NCBI GenBank assembly: GCA_050742535.1
Contig: JBOGIQ010000017.1
Coordinates: forward strand, 1 to 34,985
DNA length: 34,985 nucleotides
From: Gp6-AA40 sp050742535
Lineage (GTDB): Bacteria > Acidobacteriota > Vicinamibacteria > Vicinamibacterales > UBA2999
Direction of reading: 5' to 3'
The notes under the pieces were generated by a model that worked only from the letters and a program-made list of their open reading frames with translations, was not told where the DNA came from and made no database searches. This document shows, piece by piece, positions 17,969 to 25,457 of this stretch (position 1 is the first letter of the stretch; each line of letters begins with the position of its first letter). A program made the position numbers and the translations under genes.

Positions 17969-18735
17969 CTGACGACCCCCAGCGCAATTGCATACGCCGG
18001 CGCGACGAACAGCAATGCGTCGATCCGATCCAGGACACCACCGTGCCCGGGAATGAGCGACGAGCTGTCCTTGACGTTTGCGTCGCGCTTGAGGCGCGAC
18101 TCGAACAAGTCTCCAAGTATGCCGAGCAGCACCATCACGAATCCCAGCACCGCCAGCAGAGGCCAGGGACGCTCAGGGAATTCGACGCTGCCGGCAACCG
18201 TCATGAACACCGTGCCCGCGATCGCACCGCCGATTGCCCCTTCGATCGTTTTCTTCGGGCTGATCGTGGGCGCGAGCGCGTGACGGCCGAACGCGCGGCC
18301 CGTGTAGTACTGCAGCGAATCACTCACCACAATCGTCGCCATCAACAGGGCCGTGGCGCGCCAGCCGTGAATGATGTTGAGGAGCGCGAGAAGACCGAGC
18401 GGCATGCCGAGGTACACGACCGAAAAAGCACCCAGAACCGCCTGCTGCCCCGAGTTGCGCTTGAGGAACACAGCGGCAACAGCCGCGACGAAGAGCGCTG
18501 CCAACGCAACCACGCTCATCCGGCCGCTCGACGACAGGGCCCAGGCGGTGTACGCAACCAGGAACATGAATGCCGCCCGCCCGCGCCGGTCATCGATACC
18601 AATCAGCGCAAGGTATTCAAACGCCGCGATCGCGGCAACGATCGCGGCGACGAGGCGCAGACCAACCGGTGGTAGAAACAGAAGGGCCGCCAGCGCCGCG
18701 GCGGCAAGAAGAACGCCGCTGAGAAGGCGTGTCAT
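17965..18735 (-). CDS. cdsA: Phosphatidate cytidylyltransferase
   Basis: 256 residues, with about eight membrane helices. Makes CDP-diacylglycerol from phosphatidate and CTP. The C-terminal family signature is clear: 'ESRLKRDANVKDSSSLIPGHGG' followed by DRID (about 213-238). 'SPKKTIEGAIGG' (about 159-170) is the conserved central motif. ATG start at 18735, 35 nt after uppS; the spacer holds a short 14-bp tandem repeat. The stop overlaps dxr. Confidence 0.95.
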   Translation of the reverse strand: MTRLLSGVLLAAAALAALLFLPPVGLRLVAAIVAAIAAFEYLALIGIDDRRGRAAFMFLVAYTAWALSSSGRMSVVALAALFVAAVAAVFLKRNSGQQAVLGAFSVVYLGMPLGLLALLNIIHGWRATALLMATIVVSDSLQYYTGRAFGRHALAPTISPKKTIEGAIGGAIAGTVFMTVAGSVEFPERPWPLLAVLGFVMVLLGILGDLFESRLKRDANVKDSSSLIPGHGGVLDRIDALLFVAPAYAIALGVVR

Positions 18736-18742
18736 GGCGCTG

Positions 18743-18780
18743 TCACTTCGCGGCTGTCATTTCTCGACGATCATTTCGCG
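18743..18780. repeat. Imperfect 14-bp tandem repeat at the uppS stop
   Basis: Units TCACTTCGCGGCTG (18743-18756), TCATTTCTCGACGA (18757-18770) and the partial unit TCATTTCGCG (18771-18780), about 2.7 copies. The uppS stop codon lies inside the last unit, and each unit repeats a TGA on the minus strand. It is probably a replication-slippage duplication that set the spacing to cdsA. Confidence 0.4.
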
Positions 18781-19562
18781 AGGGTGACCGCCGGAGACGA
18801 GGTGATGCCGCCGTATCGCCGCTCGCGCTTTTGATACGCGAGGACCGCCTCGAGCAGATGACGCCGCCGGAAGTCCGGCCACAGCGTGTCGGTCACGTAG
18901 ATCTCGGCATAGGCGATCTGCCAGAGCAGAAAATTGCTGACGCGCATCTCGCCGCTCGTCCGAATCAGGAGATCCGGATCCGGCTGGCCGGCCGTGTACA
19001 GCAGGCTCGCAAAGCTCTCCTCCGTCACATCCTGCGGCCGGAGGCCCTCGTCTATCGCCCGCTTCACCGCGTCGAGAATTTCCGTGCGGCCGCCGTAGTT
19101 CAACGCGATGTTGAAGCGCATCCCGCTGTTGGCGGAGGTCCGCTGCATCGCCGTCTGCAGTTCTTCCTGGATATCCGCCGCCAGCTCCTCCATCCGGCCG
19201 ACCACCTGAAAGCGGATGTTGTTGTCCAGGAGCGTGTGCAGTTCCGACCGGAGATAGCGCTTGAGCAGACCCATCAGCGTCCCGACTTCGGACGCCGGCC
19301 GCTTCCAGTTTTCGACGGAGAAGGCGTAAAGGGTGAGGACGTTTATCCCGAGGCGGGCACCGGTCTCGACCGTGTCGCGGACTGCGTCGATGCCGGCACG
19401 ATGCCCCTCGACTCGCGGCAGGTGGCGTTGCGCGGCCCAGCGGCCGTTGCCGTCCATGATGACCGCGATGTGGGCAGGGAGGCGCTCGAAGCTGAGCTGC
19501 TCCACGAGCGCCCGGTCCACGTCGCCAGCCGGGATCCACGCCAGCAGCTCGTCACGCGCCAC
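18771..19562 (-). CDS. uppS: Undecaprenyl diphosphate synthase (cis-prenyltransferase)
   Basis: 263 residues. Elongates farnesyl diphosphate with isopentenyl diphosphate to the lipid carrier used for cell-wall synthesis. Signature 'IAVIMDGNGRWA' with catalytic D37, 'GHRAGIDAVR', 'LTLYAFSVENWKRP', and C-terminal 'DPDLLIRTSGEMRVSNFLLWQIAYAE'. The start is taken as GTG at 19562, with an AGGGGA-like sequence a few nt upstream. The N-terminal 30 residues before the core are longer than minimal homologs but within the family range. 26 nt after truA. Confidence 0.95.
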   Translation of the reverse strand: MARDELLAWIPAGDVDRALVEQLSFERLPAHIAVIMDGNGRWAAQRHLPRVEGHRAGIDAVRDTVETGARLGINVLTLYAFSVENWKRPASEVGTLMGLLKRYLRSELHTLLDNNIRFQVVGRMEELAADIQEELQTAMQRTSANSGMRFNIALNYGGRTEILDAVKRAIDEGLRPQDVTEESFASLLYTAGQPDPDLLIRTSGEMRVSNFLLWQIAYAEIYVTDTLWPDFRRRHLLEAVLAYQKRERRYGGITSSPAVTLAK

Positions 19563-19588
19563 GTGGCATGTCCCCTGTCTGCAAGCAC

Positions 19589-20326
19589 TTAATCATAGTC
19601 CACGGATACGAGGAACAAGCCGAGGGGCGGAGCCGTTGCCCCGGCATCAGCGCGCGTCGCACCGGCCAGAAGCGCCGGTATTTCCTCTGGCCGCCGCCAC
19701 TCGCGGCCGATCTCGACCAGCGTCCCGACGATTGCCCGCACCATGTGCCGGAGAAAGCCGTCGCCCGAAATCTCATACGTGAGCAGGCCGGCGTTGTTTC
19801 GCCACTCCGAGCGTGTCACCGTGCGCACCGGACTGGCAATCTCGCTGCCGGCGCTGCGAAACGCGTTGAAATCGTGCGTGCCGATCAGCAGCGCGGCCGC
19901 GCTGGTCATCGCGCCGAGCGAGAGCGGCTCCGGCACGTGCCAGACGAATGCGCGATCGAAAGGGTCCGCAACCGCAGTGTTGCGGATCTGATAGCGGTAG
20001 GTTTTGCCCCTGGCGCTGAAACGCGCATGAAAGCCGTCGTCGACGTCTTCCACGGCGACGACTCGCATGTCCGCGGGAAGATGTGCGTTCAAGGCCTTGG
20101 TCAGTGTTCGGGGCTCATGCGCGAATGTCACACGCGCGCTCGCGACCTGACCGAGGGCATGAACGCCCGCGTCCGTGCGTCCGGCGCCGTGCGCCGTAAC
20201 CGGGCCGCCCTCGAATCGTGAGAGCGCGTCCTCCAGCAGCCCCTGAATCGACTCACCCTGCGCCTGACGCTGCCACCCAACGAATCTCGTGCCGTCGTAG
20301 GCGAGGGTGATCTTCAGCGTGCGCAT
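19589..20326 (-). CDS. truA: tRNA pseudouridine(38-40) synthase
   Basis: 245 residues. Isomerises uridines 38-40 in the tRNA anticodon arm. The catalytic aspartate is D52 in 'HGAGRTDAGVHALGQ'; 'YRYQI', 'HDFNAFRSAG' and 'GDGFLRHMVRAIVG' are the other conserved blocks. Two adjacent starts follow the pyrE stop: GTG at 20329 and ATG at 20326. The ATG is preferred because MRTLKITLAYDGT is the usual family N-terminus. Part of the pyrE-to-rseP operon. Confidence 0.95.
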   Translation of the reverse strand: MRTLKITLAYDGTRFVGWQRQAQGESIQGLLEDALSRFEGGPVTAHGAGRTDAGVHALGQVASARVTFAHEPRTLTKALNAHLPADMRVVAVEDVDDGFHARFSARGKTYRYQIRNTAVADPFDRAFVWHVPEPLSLGAMTSAAALLIGTHDFNAFRSAGSEIASPVRTVTRSEWRNNAGLLTYEISGDGFLRHMVRAIVGTLVEIGREWRRPEEIPALLAGATRADAGATAPPLGLFLVSVDYD

Positions 20327-20329
20327 CAC

Positions 20330-20908
20330 TCATGCGCGCGAGCCGGGCTTCACCACCGGCTCACCACGCGCACAGAGCGGACAGGCGTCCGGTTGGTAGA
20401 CGGGCAGGTCAACGGTGGCGAGGGCGTGAAACGGCACGCCCAGATGCTGATGGCCGCCGCTGCGGTCGATGATCGCGCCCGCCCCGACAACCGTCGCGCC
20501 GGCGGCGCGGGCGACGGCAATGGTCTCGCGCGTCGAACCACCCGTGGTGACGACGTCTTCAACGACCAGCACGCGCTCCGCCGCATCCAGGGAAAAGCCT
20601 CGCCGCAGCGTCAGCTGGCCCTCCTGACGCTCCGCGAAAATAGCCCGGACGCCGAGCGCGCGCGCAACCTCGTGGCCGATGACGATGCCGCCGAGGGCCG
20701 GCGAGAGGACGGCCGTGGGTTGAAGCTCGCGGACGCGCGCCGCGATCGCCGCGCCGCAGGCTTCCGCTTCGCGCGGATGCTGCAGGACGAGCGCGCACTG
20801 CAAATAGCCGGGGCTGTGCAGCCCCGAGGTGAGCCGGAAGTGCCCTTCGAGCAACGCTCCTACACGCCGAAAAAGGTCCAGAGTCGTTTCAGTAGTGGCG
20901 GGCGGCAC
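20330..20908 (-). CDS. pyrE: Orotate phosphoribosyltransferase
   Basis: 192 residues with the start at GTG 20908. Adds ribose-5-phosphate from PRPP to orotate, giving OMP. The PRPP-binding motif is 'RVLVVEDVVTTGGSTRET' (about 125-142); 'HFRLTSGLHSPGYLQCALVL' is the orotate/PRPP loop. The C-terminus has a CPLC motif (PDACPLCARGEP). An upstream TTG at 20947 would extend the protein by 13 residues, but a TATACT -10 hexamer lies between the two (20921-20916), so the GTG is preferred and the transcript may be leaderless. A second PRTase with the same CPLC tail is encoded at 26606-27226. First gene of an operon with truA, uppS, cdsA, dxr and rseP. Confidence 0.9.
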   Translation of the reverse strand: MPPATTETTLDLFRRVGALLEGHFRLTSGLHSPGYLQCALVLQHPREAEACGAAIAARVRELQPTAVLSPALGGIVIGHEVARALGVRAIFAERQEGQLTLRRGFSLDAAERVLVVEDVVTTGGSTRETIAVARAAGATVVGAGAIIDRSGGHQHLGVPFHALATVDLPVYQPDACPLCARGEPVVKPGSRA

Positions 20909-20915
20909 GCCGCCG

Positions 20916-20921
20916 AGTATA
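20916..20921 (-). promoter_or_regulatory. Putative -10 element of the pyrE operon (leaderless start)
   Basis: TATACT on the minus strand, with 7 nt between it and the GTG start at 20908, so the transcript would begin at or next to the start codon. No convincing -35 hexamer is seen. The rest of the pyrE-tolC interval (20922-21042) holds an AC-rich stretch (20939-20975) and the tolC-proximal hairpin. Confidence 0.45.
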
Positions 20922-21003
20922 CCTTTTGCAAGAGGGCGAACTTCCAACGCCGAACATCCGACGTCGAGGGATCGTCCTACAACCCGTCATCTCTCAGTAA
21001 TCG

Positions 21004-21022
21004 AGGAACGCGTGGCGTTCCT
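21004..21022 (+). promoter_or_regulatory. Hairpin in the tolC leader
   Basis: AGGAACGC (21004-21011), a GTG loop, then the exact complement GCGTTCCT (21015-21022). The 8-bp perfect stem ends 2 nt before an ATG at 21025 and buries the only AGGA-like ribosome-binding site for that codon. It may control translation, or may mark 21043 as the real start. Confidence 0.4.
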
Positions 21023-21042
21023 GAATGTGGAGCCCGGTTTCA

Positions 21043-22647
21043 ATGCGTACGCCTGTATTTCGCCTGCTTGCCTGCACGCTGGCCGTGACCGGTCTTGCGT
21101 CAACAACGTCCGTTTCCGCACAGACGCCGTCGTCCGCCCCCGGCGTAATCCTTCCCGCTGCCCAGCAGACTGCGGCCGCGGGAACGCAGGTGCGCCGGCT
21201 GACGGCTGACGAGGCCGTTCGGCTTGCCGCGGAAAACAACCTCGGTATTCAGATCGCGCGTTTCGATCCTCAGATCCAGAACCTGAGCATCGTCCAGGCG
21301 CAGGCCGCCTGGAACCCGACGCTCACCTCGTCCATGCAGCAGAACAGCAACACGCAGCCGCCCAACAGCTTCCTCTCGGGCGCGCAGGGGTCGCTGAATA
21401 CCGACCAGTTCTCGATGACCACCGAGGTCCAGCAGGCGTTGAAATGGGGCGGCGGCATATACGGCGTCGGCTTCGACAGCGCGCGATCCACGTCGAACAA
21501 CTTCTTCACCAACTTCAACCCGCAGCTCAGATCGTCGCTGTCCGTCAACTTCACCCAGCCGATCCTGCGCGGATTCAAGATCGACAGCACGCGCCAGCAG
21601 GTGGAGCTCGGTCAGAAGAACCGCGAAATCGCCGAGGTCGGCCTCCGCGAGACGGTGACAGCCACGTCACGGACCGTTCGCAGCGCGTACTGGGACCTCG
21701 CCTACCAGATTGCGTCGCTGCGGGTCGCCCAGCAGTCACTCGAGCTCGCCGAAGAGTCGCTCCGCAACACGCGCGCACGCGTCGAGATTGGCACCACGCC
21801 GCCCGTCGACGTCATCGAGGCGGACGCGGAGGTGTGGCAGCGCCGGGAGGCGGTGATCGTGACGCAGGCGCAGATCGCGACCGCAGAGGATACGCTCCGT
21901 GCACTCGTCTACAACCCGTCGACGCCCGATTTCTGGACCATCCGTCTCGAGCCGGCCGACCCGCCGGCGTTTGCAGCCGTGAACGTCGACCTCGAGGGCG
22001 CAATCCGGAACGCGCTCGATCGGCGTACGGATCTGCAGCAGGCAAAGAAGTCGATGGAAGCGACCGACGTCAACATCCGCTTTCTGCAGAATCAAAGTCT
22101 TCCCGACCTGAGCGCGCGGGTCGACTACGGCCTGAGCGCGCTCGGCGGGGTGCAGTTCCTGCGCGCACCTGGCGTCGGTCTGGCGCCGGGGGAAATCATT
22201 GGGGAGCAGCGCCGGGGATTCGGGTCTGTCATCGGCGACCTCCTGGCCAACGATTTTCCGGCGTGGACGGTGTCGCTGAATCTGAGCTATCCAATCGGGA
22301 GGAGCCCGCAGCAGGCGAACCTCGCGCGCACGCGGCTGGAGAAAACGCGCACCGAGACCGAGCTGCGGAACCAAGAGCTCCAGGTCGTGACGCAGGTCCG
22401 CCAGGCCGCGCGACAGGTGCTCACCAACCAGCAGCGCGTGCAGACGACGAGGGCCGCGCGCGAGCTCAACGAAAGCCGGCTCGAGGCCGAGCAGCGCAAG
22501 TTCGCGGCCGGCACCTCGACGAACTTCCTCGTCTTCCAGGCACAGCGCGACCTCGCCGTCGCCCGGAACAACGAGCTACGCGCGATCCTCGACTACAACG
22601 TGTCGCTCATCGACTTCGAGACGGTGCAGGAAGTCCCACTCCGCTAA
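21043..22647 (+). CDS. TolC family outer-membrane efflux channel
   Basis: 534 residues. Signal peptide at about 1-28 (MRTPVFRLLACTLAVTG...VSAQT), then two repeats of the outer membrane efflux protein fold. 'LTADEAVRLAAENNLGIQIARFDPQI' opens the first; 'VDLEGAIRNALDRRTDLQQAKKSMEATDVNIRFLQNQSLPDLSARVDYG' opens the second. Long Gln/Ala/Glu-rich helices (around 180-260 and 430-520) would form the periplasmic tunnel, and N/S-rich beta segments the barrel. Such proteins are exit ducts for tripartite exporters or type I secretion, but no inner-membrane partner is adjacent. Start at 21043 (GGAG 10 nt upstream); an in-frame ATG at 21025 adds six residues but follows a hairpin that masks its ribosome-binding site. 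Confidence 0.9.
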   Translation: MRTPVFRLLACTLAVTGLASTTSVSAQTPSSAPGVILPAAQQTAAAGTQVRRLTADEAVRLAAENNLGIQIARFDPQIQNLSIVQAQAAWNPTLTSSMQQNSNTQPPNSFLSGAQGSLNTDQFSMTTEVQQALKWGGGIYGVGFDSARSTSNNFFTNFNPQLRSSLSVNFTQPILRGFKIDSTRQQVELGQKNREIAEVGLRETVTATSRTVRSAYWDLAYQIASLRVAQQSLELAEESLRNTRARVEIGTTPPVDVIEADAEVWQRREAVIVTQAQIATAEDTLRALVYNPSTPDFWTIRLEPADPPAFAAVNVDLEGAIRNALDRRTDLQQAKKSMEATDVNIRFLQNQSLPDLSARVDYGLSALGGVQFLRAPGVGLAPGEIIGEQRRGFGSVIGDLLANDFPAWTVSLNLSYPIGRSPQQANLARTRLEKTRTETELRNQELQVVTQVRQAARQVLTNQQRVQTTRAARELNESRLEAEQRKFAAGTSTNFLVFQAQRDLAVARNNELRAILDYNVSLIDFETVQEVPLR

Positions 22648-22666
22648 AAAAGGGGGCGGGACCGCC

Positions 22667-22672
22667 TACAAT
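22667..22672 (+). promoter_or_regulatory. Putative -10 element before the GT2 gene
   Basis: TACAAT, 6 nt before the GTG start at 22679 and inside the 31-nt gap after tolC. The spacing implies a transcript with almost no 5' leader. No -35 match is evident. Confidence 0.35.
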
Positions 22673-22678
22673 CCGCGT

Positions 22679-23452
22679 GTGCCCGTAAGCGTCACCATCA
22701 TCACGCTCAACGAATCGCGCCATATCGCGGCCGCGATCGACAGCGCAGCGTGGGCCGACGAGATTCTGGTCGTCGATTCCGGCAGCACCGACGACACGGT
22801 CTCGATCGCCACGGGCAAAGGCGTCCGGGTCATGAGCCGGACGTGGCCCGGGTACGTCGATCAGAAGAACTACGCCGCGTCCGTCGCCGCCAACGACTGG
22901 ATTTTCTCGCTCGACGCCGACGAACGCGTGACGCCGGCGCTCGCCGCTGAAGTCCGCGCCATCGTCGATGGCAGTCCGGCGGAACGCGCGTTCCGCGTGC
23001 CGCGGGTCACGTTTCACCTCGGACGATGGGTACGTACCACGGATTTTTATCCGGACTATCAGACACGTCTGTACGACCGGCGCACGGCGCGCTGGCAGGG
23101 CAAGTACGTTCACGAATCGGTCGCCGCCGACGGTCCAGTCGGTCAGCTCAAGAACGAGCTGGAGCACTACTCATATCGCGACCTGAGCGATCACCTCGAT
23201 CGCATCAACCAGTACAGCACGCTGGCCGCGAGGCAGATGTACGAAAGCGGGCGCCGCGCGAGCCCGATCGATCTGCTGCTCCACCCGCCGGCGGCGTTCG
23301 TGCGGAACTACGTCCTGCGCGGCGGGTTTGCCGACGGCATGGCCGGCCTCACCATCTCGCTCGTCAATGCCTACTCAGTGCTGCTGAAGTTTGCGAAGCT
23401 GTGGGAGTTGCAACAAACTCCCAACGCCCAATTTCCAACGTCCAAAAGCTGA
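22679..23452 (+). CDS. Family 2 glycosyltransferase (WaaE/KdtX-like)
   Basis: 257 residues. GT-A fold glycosyltransferase: nucleotide-sugar strand 'VSVTIITLNESRHIAAAID' (3-21), 'EILVVDSGSTDDT' (28-40), and the metal-binding D79-A-D81 in 'IFSLDADERV'. 'YPDYQTRLYDRR' and 'HESV' match the LPS-core beta-glycosyltransferases of the WaaE type. Probable role: transfer of a sugar to a surface polysaccharide or lipid. The start is GTG at 22679. The last residues (about 243-257, QQTPNAQFPTSKS) are encoded by a dispersed-looking AC-rich repeat, so the native C-terminus has probably been replaced by repeat sequence. Confidence 0.88.
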   Translation: MPVSVTIITLNESRHIAAAIDSAAWADEILVVDSGSTDDTVSIATGKGVRVMSRTWPGYVDQKNYAASVAANDWIFSLDADERVTPALAAEVRAIVDGSPAERAFRVPRVTFHLGRWVRTTDFYPDYQTRLYDRRTARWQGKYVHESVAADGPVGQLKNELEHYSYRDLSDHLDRINQYSTLAARQMYESGRRASPIDLLLHPPAAFVRNYVLRGGFADGMAGLTISLVNAYSVLLKFAKLWELQQTPNAQFPTSKS

Positions 23453-23511
23453 TGAACCGCTGCGACGTGTTCGCGTTTGGGAGTTGGTGGTTGGGAGTTG
23501 GGAGTTGATCC
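23403..23511. repeat. GGGAGTTG / CCAAC-rich repeat pair
   Basis: Left part: GGGAGTT (23403-23409) faces AACTCCC about six bases later, a 7-bp hairpin, followed by CCAACG and CCAA blocks up to about 23446. Right part: GGGAGTTGG, a TGG, then GGGAGTTGGGAGTTG up to about 23508, the inverse of the left part. The element straddles the GT2 stop codon and fills the gap before the next glycosyltransferase. It resembles the low-complexity dispersed repeats of many large genomes; function unknown. Confidence 0.5.
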
Positions 23512-24633
23512 GTGTTTTCCCTGCACGTCGACACGGCGACGACCTGGCGCGGCGGGCAAAGTCAGGTCCGCTACACGGTGCTGGGACTGCGGGCGATCGG
23601 CCAGCGCGCGGCGCTCGTCGCGGATCCCGACGGTGCGCTCTTCCAGCGCATGTCGGAGGGACTCGATCTGGTGCCGCTGTCGTCGCGGGGCGAGATTGAT
23701 CTCGCGGCGGCATGGCGTCTATCGCGTGTGCTCAAACAGCTGCGGCCGGACGTCGTGCACGCCCACGATCCGAATGCGGTGGCAATGGCCGCCACGGCGC
23801 TCTCGATTGCGGCGCCGCGGCCGCGCCCGATGCTTGTTGCCTCTCGCCGTATCGAGTTCCCGATTGCGCGCAATTCCTTCTCGGCCTGGAAGTACTCGCA
23901 GGTGGACTGTTTCCTGGCGATCAGCCGCGCCGTGCGCGATCGCCTGATCGCGGATCGGATTCCACCCTCGAAGATCGAGGTGGTGCACGAAGGCGTGGAC
24001 GTCGAACGGGTCGTCGCGCTGCCGCACGGCAACCTCCATGCGGCGCTCTTCCTCCCGACCCATTCCCCCATCGTCGGCAGCATCGGCGCGCTGGTCGACC
24101 AGAAGGACCACCACACGCTGATCGAGGCCGCAGCCATCGTCGTCAAGCAGGTGTCGGACGTCAGGTTTGTCATCCTCGGCGAGGGCGAGCTCCGGCCGCA
24201 GCTCGAAAAGCAAATCAAGCATCTTCACCTCGAGCGCCATGTGTTCCTGGCCGGCTTTCGCGCTGATGTGCTCGAACTGCTCAAGGACATCGACGTGTTC
24301 GCCCTCAGCTCGACGCACGAGGGCATGTGCACGTCGCTCGTCGACGCCATGGCGGCCGGAAAACCTGCGGTGGCCACTGCGGTGGGCGGCGTGCCTGAAG
24401 TCGTCGACGATATGGAGACCGGCTTCCTCGTCCCGCCTCGTGAACCGGAGGCGCTGGCACGGAGAATCACTCAGCTGCTGAAGGATCAGGCGATCCGCCG
24501 CCGCATGGGCCACGCCGGCCTGGATCGCGCGCGCCGCCTGTTTACGGTCGAACGGATGGTCGAGGAAACAGCCGCGGTCTACGCCCGCCGCGGCGCGCAG
24601 AGGCCTCGCAACGGACAGTTGGCGTCGCGCTGA
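23512..24633 (+). CDS. Family 4 glycosyltransferase (GT-B fold)
   Basis: 373 residues. The N-terminal domain has 'TWRGGQSQVRYTVLGL' (acceptor side) and 'LRPDVVHAHDPNAVAMA'. The C-terminal donor domain has 'PIVGSIGALVDQKDHHTLIEA', 'ILGEGELRPQLE', and the sugar-nucleotide region 'STHEGMCTSLVDAMAAGKPAVAT' followed by 'GVPEVVDDMETGFLVPP'. Typical of GT4 enzymes of LPS or exopolysaccharide synthesis; donor and acceptor cannot be told from sequence. The start is GTG at 23512, right after the GGGAGTTG repeat. It probably works with the GT2 upstream. Its last 55 bp overlap the end of the convergent TIGR02757 gene. Confidence 0.9.
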   Translation: MFSLHVDTATTWRGGQSQVRYTVLGLRAIGQRAALVADPDGALFQRMSEGLDLVPLSSRGEIDLAAAWRLSRVLKQLRPDVVHAHDPNAVAMAATALSIAAPRPRPMLVASRRIEFPIARNSFSAWKYSQVDCFLAISRAVRDRLIADRIPPSKIEVVHEGVDVERVVALPHGNLHAALFLPTHSPIVGSIGALVDQKDHHTLIEAAAIVVKQVSDVRFVILGEGELRPQLEKQIKHLHLERHVFLAGFRADVLELLKDIDVFALSSTHEGMCTSLVDAMAAGKPAVATAVGGVPEVVDDMETGFLVPPREPEALARRITQLLKDQAIRRRMGHAGLDRARRLFTVERMVEETAAVYARRGAQRPRNGQLASR

Positions 24634-25457
24634 CGCCGCCCGTACCCGCAGGCATTCATCATCCCGACGTGACAGAGCGAGAAGTCGTAGCGCACAGGAT
24701 CGGCCGGGTCCAGGGCGCGCAGCGCGGCGGTGATGTCCGCCGCCATTTTCCAGCCTGGTGAGGCATAACGGGTCAGACGGAGACATCGGCCGAGCCTGAT
24801 GACGTGCGTGTCGAGCGGAACGACGAGCCGCGCCGGACTGACGCCGGTCCACACGCCAAGATCGATCTCGTCCTTCCGCACCATCCATCGCAGGAACAGG
24901 TTCAGCCGTTTGCAGGCGCTGCCCGCGGACGGACGGGGGAAGAAGTAGCAGACGCCCGGCCGTTTCGGCGGCCTGGCGCCATAGGCGGGACGCAGGTCTG
25001 TCGCGAGCGCCCGTTGCGAAAACGAGTTCAGGGCCGTGCCCACGTCGGGCTGCGCCGCATCGTCACCGGCAAGGAAGAACGCTTCCACCGAGCCCGACTC
25101 GCGCAGCATCCGTTGCAGGATCAGCAGCAGGGCCACGAGGTCGCGTCCGCGAATCCACCGGTGGACGAGCGGCTCCAGGGGGCCGCGATGGCGGCCTGCG
25201 TCAAAGTTCCTGACGAACGCCGCGGGATGGGGACCCATTGCGTCCAGGAGCCTTTCAATCGACTGCAGCACGCTGGCGACCCGGCCGAACGCCAGCGCCG
25301 ACGCACAGAAGCCGACAATCTCCCGATCGTCCGGATTCGAGTACCTGCGAACGATATGCACGGGATCCGACGCCGAGTTGACGTGATCGAAGGTGCGGTA
25401 CAGATCGTCGAGACGATCACGTGCGTCCGACGGTTGCAGCCTGGCAGGGCGCTTCAT
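24579..25457 (-). CDS. TIGR02757 (DUF2400) family protein
   Basis: 292 residues. Recognised by 'RRYSNPDDREIVGFCASALAFGRV' near the N-terminus, 'RLNLFLRWMVRKDEIDLGVW' and 'VPLDTHVIRLGRCLRL' in the second half, and the C-terminal cysteine cluster 'HVGMMNACGYGRRQRDANCPLRGLC'. That last part resembles the Fe-S/HhH region of endonuclease III-type proteins, so a nucleic-acid role is possible; the function of the family is not established. It is last in the pyrR operon and begins by a TGATG overlap with the VanZ-like gene. Convergent overlap of 55 bp with the GT4 gene. Confidence 0.85.
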   Translation of the reverse strand: MKRPARLQPSDARDRLDDLYRTFDHVNSASDPVHIVRRYSNPDDREIVGFCASALAFGRVASVLQSIERLLDAMGPHPAAFVRNFDAGRHRGPLEPLVHRWIRGRDLVALLLILQRMLRESGSVEAFFLAGDDAAQPDVGTALNSFSQRALATDLRPAYGARPPKRPGVCYFFPRPSAGSACKRLNLFLRWMVRKDEIDLGVWTGVSPARLVVPLDTHVIRLGRCLRLTRYASPGWKMAADITAALRALDPADPVRYDFSLCHVGMMNACGYGRRQRDANCPLRGLCAPRRA

